Shown: in pieces, positions 45,185 to 53,732 of the stretch
Layout: each line of letters starts with the position of its first letter
Numbering within the stretch: the first letter of the stretch is position 1
Program-made: the position numbers and the translations under genes
Notes under the pieces: generated by a model
Told to the model about the DNA's origin: nothing
The model's database searches: none
What the model saw: the letters and a program-made list of their open reading frames with translations, nothing else
DNA from: an uncultured Rhodospirillales bacterium
Lineage (GTDB): Bacteria; Pseudomonadota; Alphaproteobacteria; Kiloniellales; Kiloniellaceae
Reading direction: 5' to 3'
Assembly (NCBI GenBank): GCA_913060675.1
Contig: CAJXUS010000016.1
Coordinates: 1-64,000 of the forward strand
Length of the DNA: 64,000 bases

Positions 45185-46216
45185 ATGACGAAAAAAAACA
45201 TAGCACTTGGTTTTGCACTTGCCGCAGCTTGCGCTATTTCAGCGGTACCAGCTCAGGCAAAAGAAAAACTAAACGTACTCTGCGCCGCGGATGAAGAGTG
45301 GTGTAACCTCATGAAATCCACCTTTGAGAAAGAGTCAGGGGTAGATGTTTCAATGGTGCGTAAAAGCTCCGGTGAGATCTTCGCACATATTAAAGCCGAA
45401 GCGCGCAACCCAAAAGTAGATATCTGGTGGGGCGGAACAGGCGATCCACATTTACAAGCTGCGTCTGAAGGGCTCACGACAGAATACAAATCCAAGCAGA
45501 TTGATAATCTTCTTGAGTGGGCTCAAAATCAGGCCAAAGAAGGCGATTACAAAACTGTTGGTATATACGCTGGCGCTCTGGGCATTGGCTACAACGAAGA
45601 ACTGCTGAAATCTAAAGGCCTGCCAGCACCAAAATGTTGGGCAGATCTAACGAACCCTGTCTACAAGGGTGAAGTACAGATGGCCAATCCAAACTCTTCA
45701 GGAACGGCTTATACAGCGCTGGCAACAGTGGTTCAGCTTTTTGGTGAAGAAAAGGGTTTTGAATTCCTCGCCGACCTACACACCAACATCAACCAGTATA
45801 CAAAATCTGGCTCTGCACCGATCAAGGCCTCCGCGCGCGGCGAGACCACACTGGCCATTACCTTCATGCATGACATGGTAAAACAGGTCAAAAAGGGCTT
45901 CCCGATTAAAGTTGTCGCGCCGTGTGAAGGTACAGGTTACGAAGTGGGCTCCATGAGCATTATCAAAGGGGCACGCAATCTGGAAAATGCTCAAAAATTT
46001 GCGGAGTTTGCCCTTCGTCCTGACATTCAATCCATGGCTGAACAAGCTAAAGCTTACCAGGTTCCATCCAATTCTGGATCTACCGTTCCTGAAGGCGCAC
46101 CAAAACTTACTGAGATTAAACTCATCAATTATGATTTCGCCACCTATGGCTCCAGCGACACCCGCAAGCGTCTGCTGAAGCGTTGGGATGACGAAATCAA
46201 ATCCCTACCGCGTTAA
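45185..46216 (+). CDS. ABC transporter substrate-binding protein (AfuA/FbpA-like)
   Basis: This 343-residue periplasmic binding protein has a signal peptide (MTKKNIALGFALAAACAISA, cleavage near AQA). The mature part is of the type-2 iron/polyamine/hexose-phosphate class: LNVLCAADEEWCNLMKSTFE, DIWWGGTGDPHLQAASEGLT, EVQMANPNSSGTAYTALATV. AfuA of Actinobacillus, first thought to bind ferric iron, is known to bind hexose phosphates. The phosphatase gene at the end of this operon supports an organophosphate ligand. The ATG at 45185 follows GGGAGG and AAAAGGG. Confidence 0.85.
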   Translation: MTKKNIALGFALAAACAISAVPAQAKEKLNVLCAADEEWCNLMKSTFEKESGVDVSMVRKSSGEIFAHIKAEARNPKVDIWWGGTGDPHLQAASEGLTTEYKSKQIDNLLEWAQNQAKEGDYKTVGIYAGALGIGYNEELLKSKGLPAPKCWADLTNPVYKGEVQMANPNSSGTAYTALATVVQLFGEEKGFEFLADLHTNINQYTKSGSAPIKASARGETTLAITFMHDMVKQVKKGFPIKVVAPCEGTGYEVGSMSIIKGARNLENAQKFAEFALRPDIQSMAEQAKAYQVPSNSGSTVPEGAPKLTEIKLINYDFATYGSSDTRKRLLKRWDDEIKSLPR

Positions 46217-46254
46217 GGTAAGTAGGGATAATGGGGACAGAAGGAGGAAATATC

Positions 46255-48489
46255 GTGCGTACTTCTTTCTTTCCATGGCTTGTCATGGGATGGATCGGCT
46301 TTGCCATCCTCCCATGGTACGTCATCGAAGATGGGTTTTGGGCATTTGAGTGGGTATCAGATGGCTATCCTTTTGATAGCGATTATGCGTCTGCTTTGGT
46401 TCAAATGACTTTAGGAAAAGAGTGGTTACTCCCGCTTATTTTCCCTCTTCTGGCCCCCCTTTTTATTTTAAAGCGGATTAAAAGCGATCCGGTTTACGCA
46501 CAAACTCTCATTATTTCTGGCGGCTTTGGCCTCTCCTACCTTCTTGGCCAGGGTTTCATCGTCGGCATTGGTGGCTGGGAATTTGGCGTCTTCGAAAGTG
46601 CATTCGGCGCCATAGAAACCCATCAATATGGCATGGGTTACGGCGCTTTGTTAACGGCAGGTTCCTGTTTAATACTGCTCACAACAGGATTGGCTGCTAC
46701 GGGTTGTTTGCGCGGAGATGTCTTTGTAACGTCAGCCATCGGTATTGTCGTTGCTCTTGTCGCAACTTTCGTATTCCTGCCTGTTGGTAAAATTCTTTTT
46801 TCAGCCTTCGTTGATGAGAATGGACTTTATGCTCTCAGCGCTTTTAGCGATAACTTTTTCAGTCAAAAAATCTGGGGCTTGGGCTGCCTGACCTCCACAG
46901 TTTCTTGCGGTGTTGGACTAAACTCTCTTTTCCTCGCAATCATGACAGGAACAGCAACCACGCTACTCGGCCTTGCCTTTGCGCTTGTTGCAACCAGAAC
47001 AGACTTTCGTTGGAAAAAATCCCTTCGGGTCCTAACGATTCTACCGATTATCACACCGCCATTTGTAATTGGCCTCGCCTTGATCCTGCTTTTGGGCCGC
47101 GCCGGATCAATTACCCAGTTTGTATCTGAAATTCTGAACATTGAACCCGGTCGCTGGCTCTATGGACTGCCCGGTGTTTGGCTTGCCCAAACCCTCTCCT
47201 TTACCCCCATCGCCTTTTTGGTTTTGATCGGTGTTGTCGAAGGGGTAAGTCCGTCGATGGAAGAAGCGTCCCAAACACTCGGGGCGAGTCGGTGGCAGAC
47301 CTTTAAAAATGTGTCCCTTCCCTTGATGCGTCCGGGTCTAGCCAATGCCTTTCTTATTGGCTTTATCGAAAGCATGGCTGACTTCGGGAACCCCATGGTA
47401 CTCGGCGGCAACTACGACGTGCTCTCGACAGAGATTTTCTTTGCCATCGTCGGCGCTCAAAACGATCAATCCCGCGCTGCTGTCCTTGCCATTGTCCTGC
47501 TGACCTTTACCTTGAGTGCCTTCTTCGCCCAAAGAATATGGCTTGGTAAAAAATCTTATACCACTGTTGTCGGCAAAGCTGAATCAGGGGCACACGCAGG
47601 AATGAACCCACTTTTGCGCTGGGTTTGCCTCGGTGTAACCATCCCTTGGGCAGCCTTTACCATCGTCATATACGCAACCGTACTTTTCGGTGGTTTTGTC
47701 GTGAACTGGGGACGAGACAATAGCTTCACATTGATGCACTACGCCGAAGGATTTTCTGTTGGCTGGGGAGAAAGTGGCTTGAGTTGGGACGGCACGGCCT
47801 GGGACTCTTTTTGGACCACCATCACCATTTCAGCTATTGCCGCCCCGCTCACAGCAGGACTGGGCCTGCTCACAAGCTACCTTTTGGTAAGACAGAGGTT
47901 CAAAGGCAAAAGTTTGTTTGAGTTTGGCACCATGTTGAGCTTTGCCATTCCGGGTACTGTCATTGGTGTCAGTTATATCCTCGCCTTTAACGTCCCCCCC
48001 TTTGAGCTAACAGGCACTGCAGCAATTCTTGTACTTTGTTTTATGTTCCGAAACATGCCCGTTGGTGTGCGCGGGGGGATCGCCGCCATGAGCCAGCTGG
48101 ACAAAAGTCTGGACGAAGCCTCTCTCACACTCGGCGCCAACAGTCTGACCACTCTTCGCAGGGTTATACTGCCCCTCCTCCGCCCCGCCATCGTGGCCGC
48201 TCTGGTTTATAGTTTTGTCAGAGCCATTACCTCGGTGAGCGCGGTTATATTCCTGGTCAGTGCCGACCATAATATGGCGACGTCCTATATCATTGGGCTG
48301 GTTGAAAACGGTGAATATGGCATTGCCATTGCCTACTCTTCGGTTTTGATTGTGGTCATGCTGCTCGCCATTATTTTGGTGCAGAAGGTCATCGGAGAGA
48401 GAAAACTTCGCCGACATAACCGTGTCGAAAATACCTCACACCAATCAACGCCCCTTACGTCATCGTCTCCAAGGGAGAAACAAGCATGA
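46255..48489 (+). CDS. ABC transporter permease with two fused permease domains (AfuB/FbpB-like)
   Basis: This 744-residue membrane protein has two BPD-type permease domains fused in one chain, as in FbpB and AfuB. The two EAA-type loops are visible: VEGVSPSMEEASQTLGASRW near residue 339, and MSQLDKSLDEASLTLGANSL near residue 615. It also has four extra N-terminal helices before the first domain. GTG at 46255 is chosen because AAGGAGG lies eight bases upstream; an in-frame ATG at 46231 lacks this. It overlaps the ATPase gene by four bases. Confidence 0.9.
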   Translation: MRTSFFPWLVMGWIGFAILPWYVIEDGFWAFEWVSDGYPFDSDYASALVQMTLGKEWLLPLIFPLLAPLFILKRIKSDPVYAQTLIISGGFGLSYLLGQGFIVGIGGWEFGVFESAFGAIETHQYGMGYGALLTAGSCLILLTTGLAATGCLRGDVFVTSAIGIVVALVATFVFLPVGKILFSAFVDENGLYALSAFSDNFFSQKIWGLGCLTSTVSCGVGLNSLFLAIMTGTATTLLGLAFALVATRTDFRWKKSLRVLTILPIITPPFVIGLALILLLGRAGSITQFVSEILNIEPGRWLYGLPGVWLAQTLSFTPIAFLVLIGVVEGVSPSMEEASQTLGASRWQTFKNVSLPLMRPGLANAFLIGFIESMADFGNPMVLGGNYDVLSTEIFFAIVGAQNDQSRAAVLAIVLLTFTLSAFFAQRIWLGKKSYTTVVGKAESGAHAGMNPLLRWVCLGVTIPWAAFTIVIYATVLFGGFVVNWGRDNSFTLMHYAEGFSVGWGESGLSWDGTAWDSFWTTITISAIAAPLTAGLGLLTSYLLVRQRFKGKSLFEFGTMLSFAIPGTVIGVSYILAFNVPPFELTGTAAILVLCFMFRNMPVGVRGGIAAMSQLDKSLDEASLTLGANSLTTLRRVILPLLRPAIVAALVYSFVRAITSVSAVIFLVSADHNMATSYIIGLVENGEYGIAIAYSSVLIVVMLLAIILVQKVIGERKLRRHNRVENTSHQSTPLTSSSPREKQA

Positions 48490-49556
48490 GCCTGCACCTT
48501 AAACCCGGGTCCGTTGTATTCGAAAACGTCACAAAAAAATATGGTGCCGTAACAGCAATTAACGATGTCTCTTTTACCATCGAACCTGGCAACCTTGTCA
48601 CCCTTCTCGGCCCCAGCGGTTGTGGCAAAACCACAACCTTACGCATGATTGCCGGATTAGAGCACCCAACATCAGGCCGTATATTAATCGGTGGCAAAGA
48701 CGTAACAAGCTTACCCGCAACCGACCGTGATGTCAGTATGGTATTCCAGTCCTACGCCCTCTTCCCCCATATGACAGTTGGTGAAAATGTCGCTTACGGC
48801 CTTTCTGTAAGTGGCTTGTCAAAAAAGGAAGCCGCAGAGCGTGCCAAAGAAGGTCTCTCTCTCGTTGGCCTTGAAGGCTACGAAACCCGTTTGCCAAGCG
48901 AACTCTCTGGCGGACAACAACAAAGGGTCGCGGTTGCAAGAGCACTGGTTCTTGAGCCTGAAGTATTACTGCTCGATGAACCCCTATCAAACCTCGACGC
49001 CAAGCTTCGCCGCAAGGTCCGCGAAGAAATTCGCGACTTGCAGCAAAAGCTGGGCCTAACGGCTGTCTATGTAACCCACGACCAAGAAGAAGCCCTTGCG
49101 GTATCGGACCGGATCATTGTGATGAACAGATCGGTCATCGCCCAAGAAGGCACCCCCCGAGAGCTCTACGAAACACCAGCGTCGTCCTTTATTGCTGATT
49201 TCATTGGTGACGCAAACTTGGTTGAGGGCGAAATTCTGGGACAAGATGACACCAATGCAAATGTGCGTATAGACACTCTCCAATGCAAACTCCCTCATCG
49301 CGGCTTTAGCAATGGACCAACCAAAATTGCAATCCGACCGGATTCAATCCTGCTTGAACATGGCCATACTGGTATGTCCGGCATAAAGGGCAACGTTACG
49401 CATGCTTCTTATCTGGGAAATCAAATCCACTATTCCGTCGATAGTTCACTGGGTGAGCTTTTCGTGGTCGATTACCGTATAGACGACGCCATTACAGCAG
49501 GCACTGACATCTCCATTACTTTCGCGACAAAAGGCATGTCCCTGATCGCATCATAA
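48486..49556 (+). CDS. ABC transporter ATP-binding protein (AfuC/FbpC/PotA-like)
   Basis: This 356-residue ATPase has Walker A GPSGCGKTTT near residue 39, Q-loop FQSYALFPHM, signature LSGGQQQRVAVARAL near residue 140, Walker B VLLLDEPLSNLDAKLR and switch histidine VTHDQEEALAVSDR. A C-terminal TOBE domain (residues 275-356, IAIRPDSILLEHGH) is typical of iron, polyamine and organophosphate importers. It starts within the last codon of the permease gene. Confidence 0.93.
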   Translation: MSLHLKPGSVVFENVTKKYGAVTAINDVSFTIEPGNLVTLLGPSGCGKTTTLRMIAGLEHPTSGRILIGGKDVTSLPATDRDVSMVFQSYALFPHMTVGENVAYGLSVSGLSKKEAAERAKEGLSLVGLEGYETRLPSELSGGQQQRVAVARALVLEPEVLLLDEPLSNLDAKLRRKVREEIRDLQQKLGLTAVYVTHDQEEALAVSDRIIVMNRSVIAQEGTPRELYETPASSFIADFIGDANLVEGEILGQDDTNANVRIDTLQCKLPHRGFSNGPTKIAIRPDSILLEHGHTGMSGIKGNVTHASYLGNQIHYSVDSSLGELFVVDYRIDDAITAGTDISITFATKGMSLIAS

Positions 49557-49577
49557 TTTTATTAAAGGATTAACAGC

Positions 49578-50399
49578 GTGATTCTTGATCCTCAAGAAAT
49601 AAACCCGGAAACAAAAATTGAGATTGATCGTCGTTTTCTCCATGGCAAGGTAATGATCAAAAAGGCCGGCGAAACCGCTTTGGATTATTTTAATCGCCGG
49701 GATGAACTGATCATCGAAACCAAAACAGATCCCCAGGATGTTGTTAGTATTGCCGATCAAAATGTCGAAGAAATTATCCGCAGCCTGACCCGCGCAGTCT
49801 TTCCGGGTGATGGTTACCTCGGCGAAGAGCACGGACAAGAAGCAGGTACAAACGACTATTTGTGGGTTATTGACCCCATAGATGGCACCGCCTGTTTTCT
49901 CACAGGCATGCGTTCGTGGTGCATATCGATTGCGCTTATGAAGGGCGATAAAATTGCGGCGGGTTTTGTTTATGACCCTAACACAGATGAGCTTTTCACA
50001 GCACTTGCAGGGCACGGTGCCCAGCTTAACGGTAAAGCGATCCAGACATACGATATCAAGTCTGTGACCGAAGGTGTTATGGGGATCGGAACATCTCATC
50101 GTATCCCGCCTTCCGAACTGCTGCCCTTTCTGGACAAATTGCTATCATCCGGCGGTATGTTCATTCGCAACGGGTCCTGTGCCTTGATGATGTCTTATGT
50201 CGCAGCGGGTCGCCTCATTGGGTATTTTGAACCACACATCAACTCCTGGGACTGCCTTGCGGGTATCATATTGATTACCGAAGCAGGCGGTTGGTCATCT
50301 CCCTTCCTGGATCAAGATGGTCTTAATAAAGGTAATCCAATATTGGCAACGGCCAGTGGGGTCGCGCACGACCTCCGCCAAATGGCCAATCTTGCATAA
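49578..50399 (+). CDS. Inositol-monophosphatase-family phosphatase
   Basis: This 273-residue lithium-sensitive-type sugar phosphatase has metal-binding motifs in the usual order: LGEEHG near residue 75, WVIDPIDGTACFLTGM near residue 96 and SWDCLAGIILITEAGG near residue 217. The family removes phosphate from inositol phosphate, histidinol phosphate or similar esters. GTG at 49578 follows AAAGGA. It is the last gene of the AfuABC-like operon, an arrangement that suggests the transporter delivers its substrate. Confidence 0.9.
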   Translation: MILDPQEINPETKIEIDRRFLHGKVMIKKAGETALDYFNRRDELIIETKTDPQDVVSIADQNVEEIIRSLTRAVFPGDGYLGEEHGQEAGTNDYLWVIDPIDGTACFLTGMRSWCISIALMKGDKIAAGFVYDPNTDELFTALAGHGAQLNGKAIQTYDIKSVTEGVMGIGTSHRIPPSELLPFLDKLLSSGGMFIRNGSCALMMSYVAAGRLIGYFEPHINSWDCLAGIILITEAGGWSSPFLDQDGLNKGNPILATASGVAHDLRQMANLA

Positions 50400-50429
50400 A
50401 GAATTCATCATTAAAGCTCGGCCAAGCAC

Positions 50430-50458
50430 AAAAAAGAACGCGCCAGAGCGGCGCGTTC
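50430..50458 (-). terminator. Terminator of iolG
   Basis: On the minus strand GAACGCGCC and GGCGCGTTC form a perfect nine-pair stem around GCTCT, followed by six T-class bases (TTTTTT). It lies 115 nt beyond the iolG stop codon. Confidence 0.85.
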
Positions 50459-50572
50459 AAGTACAAAGGAGGACACGGTGCACATCGGAGTTCCATCACA
50501 CAAAGGATGACCCTAAAATGAGGAGCAGCACCAATACTCCTCACCCAAATACATTATAAAACTGGGTCAGGC

Positions 50573-51559
50573 TCAGAGATGAACAGGAACACCCGTTTTG
50601 AGAGATTCTGTCGCAGCATCAGCAAGAGCCTGAGCCAAAAGACCATCATATCCGTTCGGAGCAGGCACGACGCCTTTTTCGATAACATCTATAAAGGCAT
50701 TAAGTTCATCTCGATAGGCACTCATATAGCGTTCAAGGAAGAAATGTTGAACCGGATCTGCCCTAAAACCCGCCGAGGTCGCTACTTCAACCGTGGTTTC
50801 ATGGATATTTCCGGCACGCAACATGCCCTTGGAGCCATGAACTTCGATCCGTTGATCGTAGCCGTAGGTTGCCCGACGCGAATTCGAGATCTGGCAAACC
50901 TTACCGCTGGCCGTTTTCAATACTGCAATGGCGGTATCAACATCCCCAGCGTCACCAATGGCAGGATCAACCAACGCAGAACCCGTGGCATAGATGGAAA
51001 CCGGCTCTTCACCGAGCAGGAAGCGCGCCATATCAAGGTCGTGGATCATCATATCCCGGAACAGCCCACCAGAGCGTTCGATATAGGAAACCGGCGGCGG
51101 AGATGGATCTCGGGACTGGATCGTCACGATCTCAACCTCGCCAATTTCTCCCTCAGACAGGCGTTTTTGCAAAGCGGCAAAATTTGGATCAAATCTACGA
51201 TTGAAGCCAATCATCAAAGGCTGGCCAAATTCTTCGACCACTTTCAGACAGGAACGAATACGCTCCGCATCCATATCAACGGGCTTTTCACAGAAAACCG
51301 CTTTGCCAGCACGCGCGCCTGCTTCGATAAAATCAGCGTGGGTATCTGTAGAAGACGCCACAAAAATTGCTTGAATATCATCGCGTTGCAGCATGTCCTC
51401 AACGGAACAAACTTCAGCGCCCGTTTTTGCCGCAAGTGCTTCTGCTGTCTCAGCAAAAGCATCGGATACGGTTACAAGTTTTGCACGGGGATTTGCCACA
51501 ATATTATCAGCATGCAGCTGACCAATGCGGCCCGCACCTATCAATCCAAAACCAATCAA
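50573..51559 (-). CDS. iolG: Inositol 2-dehydrogenase
   Basis: This 328-residue Gfo/Idh/MocA dehydrogenase has the N-terminal Rossmann motif IGFGLIGAGRIGQLHAD, then AVFCEKPVDMD (catalytic lysine) and the substrate motif GGLFRDMMIHDLDMARFLLG with the conserved aspartate and histidine. It oxidises myo-inositol to scyllo-inosose with NAD. The start is probably TTG at 51559, because GGAGG lies five bases upstream; a longer in-frame extension to 51682 runs across the operator. It is divergent from iolCDEB. Confidence 0.9.
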   Translation of the reverse strand: MIGFGLIGAGRIGQLHADNIVANPRAKLVTVSDAFAETAEALAAKTGAEVCSVEDMLQRDDIQAIFVASSTDTHADFIEAGARAGKAVFCEKPVDMDAERIRSCLKVVEEFGQPLMIGFNRRFDPNFAALQKRLSEGEIGEVEIVTIQSRDPSPPPVSYIERSGGLFRDMMIHDLDMARFLLGEEPVSIYATGSALVDPAIGDAGDVDTAIAVLKTASGKVCQISNSRRATYGYDQRIEVHGSKGMLRAGNIHETTVEVATSAGFRADPVQHFFLERYMSAYRDELNAFIDVIEKGVVPAPNGYDGLLAQALADAATESLKTGVPVHL

Positions 51560-51573
51560 CACAACCTCCAAAA

Positions 51574-51587
51574 GGAATACATATTCT
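51574..51587. promoter_or_regulatory. IolR-type box upstream of iolG
   Basis: GGAATACATATTCT matches GGAA-N6-TTCC with one mismatch, immediately upstream of the iolG ribosome binding site. Confidence 0.7.
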
Positions 51588-51604
51588 GAATTGACTTCAA
51601 TATA

Positions 51605-51623
51605 GAATATGTGTTTCATATTC
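51605..51623. promoter_or_regulatory. Second inverted repeat in the iolG-iolC divergent region
   Basis: GAATATG and CATATTC flank TGTTT. It resembles the neighbouring IolR-type box in content and may be a second site controlling both iolG and iolC. Confidence 0.5.
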
Positions 51624-51777
51624 ACAAGAACAAGATACACAAATGACCGTTTTACGATTCTTAAGACACAACTGAATACCAACGATCAAAAATCACCCGG
51701 TACAAAAACGGTCATCGAAACAGATAAAATTAAGACACTATAATAGTTAGAGTTTAGCAACAGAGACGATATTAGAC

Positions 51778-53712
51778 ATGACACAAAAACATGATCTGGC
51801 ACATGAACTAGATGTAATTACCATTGGCCGTTGCTCTGTTGACCTCTATGGCCAGCAAATTGGCGGACGCCTGGAGGACATGGCGAGTTTTGCCAAGTCT
51901 GTCGGGGGCTGTCCAGCCAATATCGCCATTGGCACCTCTCGGTTAGGCTTGAAATCCGGCTTTATCTCTCGTGTCGGCGACGAGCAAATGGGGCGCTACA
52001 TCCGCGAGCAAATGCTGCGGGAGTCCGTAGCTGTCGAAGGCTTGGTAACCGACAAGGATCGTCTCACAGCACTTGTGCTTCTCGGCGTAAGTGACGATGA
52101 AACATTTCCTCTGATTTTTTACCGCGAAAACTGCGCCGATATGGCTCTTTGCGAAGACGACATTGATCCTGAATTTATTAAGAAATCCAAATCAGTCTTA
52201 ATCAGCGGCACGCACTTCTCGACCCCAACTGTCGCAGCCGCCAGTAGTAAGGCGATGGCAATCGCAAAGGCTGAAAAGAAAAAAATTATTCTGGATATTG
52301 ATTACCGCCCCAACCTTTGGGGCCTAGCGGGTCACGAAGCTGGAGAAAAACGTTTCATCAAATCAGAAATTGTGACGGCACACCTCCAGTCTATCCTTCA
52401 AGATTGCGATTTGATCGTCGGTACCGAGGAAGAAGTTCACATCGCGGGTGGATCGGAAAATACTTTAGAGGCTTTGAATACAATCAGGTCACTCAGTTCC
52501 GCTGTCATTGTTCTAAAGCGCGGCCCTATGGGCTGTGTCATCTATCCCAAAGATATTCCCCAAAGCATCGACGACGGCATAAAGGGACCCGGTTTTCCAA
52601 TAGAGGTTTATAATGTTCTTGGTGCCGGAGATTCCTTTATGTCCGGCTTCTTGCGCGGATGGCTCCGGGATGAACCTTTTGAAACCTGCGCCAAATGGGC
52701 AAATGCCTGTGGAGCTTTTGCGGTTTCCAGACTTCTTTGTTCGCCGGAAATTCCCACCTGGGATGAACTCCAGTATTTCCTTGAAAAAGGCAGTGAGCAC
52801 AAATCTCTTCGCAAGGACACCGATATCAACCATGTCCACTGGGCAACCACCCGTAGGCCAGCCGATGATACCTTGATGGCCTTTGCCATCGACCACAGAT
52901 CTCAGCTTGAGGAAATGGCAGATCGTGCGGGTGTCTCCTATGACCGTATTCCAGAGGTAAAGCGCCTCGCAGTCAAAGCCGCAGCGCGGGTTGCCAATGG
53001 GCGTCCGAACTATGGCATGTTGCTCGATAGTACTTATGGCGTAAAAGCGCTTTATGATGCATCGAAACAACCGCTATGGATTGGTCGTCCCGTTGAACTG
53101 CCAGGTTCAAGACCCCTTGATTTTGATAAAATCAAGGACCTGGGATCGCACCTGAACGAGTGGCCTGTTGACCATGTGATCAAGTGCCTGTGCTTCTATC
53201 ATCCAGGTGATTCCGACGAGCTAAAGTCTCAACAGGAAAGGTCCCTACTTCGTTTATACGAAGCTGCAAGAAACGTTGGTCGGGAACTCCTGATTGAAAT
53301 CATTGCTGGCAAAAATGGCTCTCTTGATGATGAGACAATTTCAACAGCGATGCAGCGCTTCTATGATCTCGGCATCAAACCCGATTGGTGGAAACTGGAG
53401 CCACAAACCAGTAAAATCGCCTGGAAAAACATCGGGGATGTCATCGAAAGCAATGATCCCTATTGCCGGGGTATTGTCTTGCTCGGATTAGAAGCTCCCG
53501 AAGAAGAGCTTAAAGAAGCCTTTGCCTCAGCCATAACATCTCCACATGTCAAAGGCTTCGCGGTTGGGCGTACAATCTTTGCAACAGCTGCTGAGGCTTG
53601 GCTAAAAGGAGAAATCAGCGACGAGGAAGCCATTACCGATATGGCAAACCGTTTTCGTCGATTGACCGATGCCTGGCTCGAAGTCCAAAATACCACCCGA
53701 TTGGCTTCTTAG
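51778..53712 (+). CDS. iolC: Bifunctional 5-dehydro-2-deoxygluconokinase with C-terminal DUF2090 domain
   Basis: This 644-residue fusion has an N-terminal PfkB-type kinase (residues 10-335: ITIGRCSVDLYG, the substrate-site SVGGCPANIAIGTSRLGLKS and the ATP/base motif NVLGAGDSFMSGFLRG near residue 277). A C-terminal DUF2090 domain follows (from about residue 358), related to class-I aldolases and likely acting as the 2-deoxy-5-keto-gluconate-6-phosphate aldolase (IolJ step). The fusion is usual in alphaproteobacteria and would explain the lack of a separate iolJ here. It is first in iolC-iolD-iolE-iolB. Confidence 0.94.
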   Translation: MTQKHDLAHELDVITIGRCSVDLYGQQIGGRLEDMASFAKSVGGCPANIAIGTSRLGLKSGFISRVGDEQMGRYIREQMLRESVAVEGLVTDKDRLTALVLLGVSDDETFPLIFYRENCADMALCEDDIDPEFIKKSKSVLISGTHFSTPTVAAASSKAMAIAKAEKKKIILDIDYRPNLWGLAGHEAGEKRFIKSEIVTAHLQSILQDCDLIVGTEEEVHIAGGSENTLEALNTIRSLSSAVIVLKRGPMGCVIYPKDIPQSIDDGIKGPGFPIEVYNVLGAGDSFMSGFLRGWLRDEPFETCAKWANACGAFAVSRLLCSPEIPTWDELQYFLEKGSEHKSLRKDTDINHVHWATTRRPADDTLMAFAIDHRSQLEEMADRAGVSYDRIPEVKRLAVKAAARVANGRPNYGMLLDSTYGVKALYDASKQPLWIGRPVELPGSRPLDFDKIKDLGSHLNEWPVDHVIKCLCFYHPGDSDELKSQQERSLLRLYEAARNVGRELLIEIIAGKNGSLDDETISTAMQRFYDLGIKPDWWKLEPQTSKIAWKNIGDVIESNDPYCRGIVLLGLEAPEEELKEAFASAITSPHVKGFAVGRTIFATAAEAWLKGEISDEEAITDMANRFRRLTDAWLEVQNTTRLAS

Positions 53713-53732
53713 GCCAGATTGGAAAACACACA

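Noticed and set aside
50579..51589. A 336-residue open frame on the plus strand opposite iolG
   Set aside because: It covers iolG almost exactly on the other strand, its translation looks like a reading-frame shadow rich in Arg, Asn and His, it has no ribosome binding site and resembles no family.
51560..51682. N-terminal extension of iolG to an upstream ATG
   Set aside because: It would translate through the IolR-type box and add 41 residues not found in inositol dehydrogenases; GGAGG supports the TTG at 51559.
53598..53732. Upstream in-frame extension of iolD
   Set aside because: It overlaps the 3' end of iolC and the family start is at 53733.
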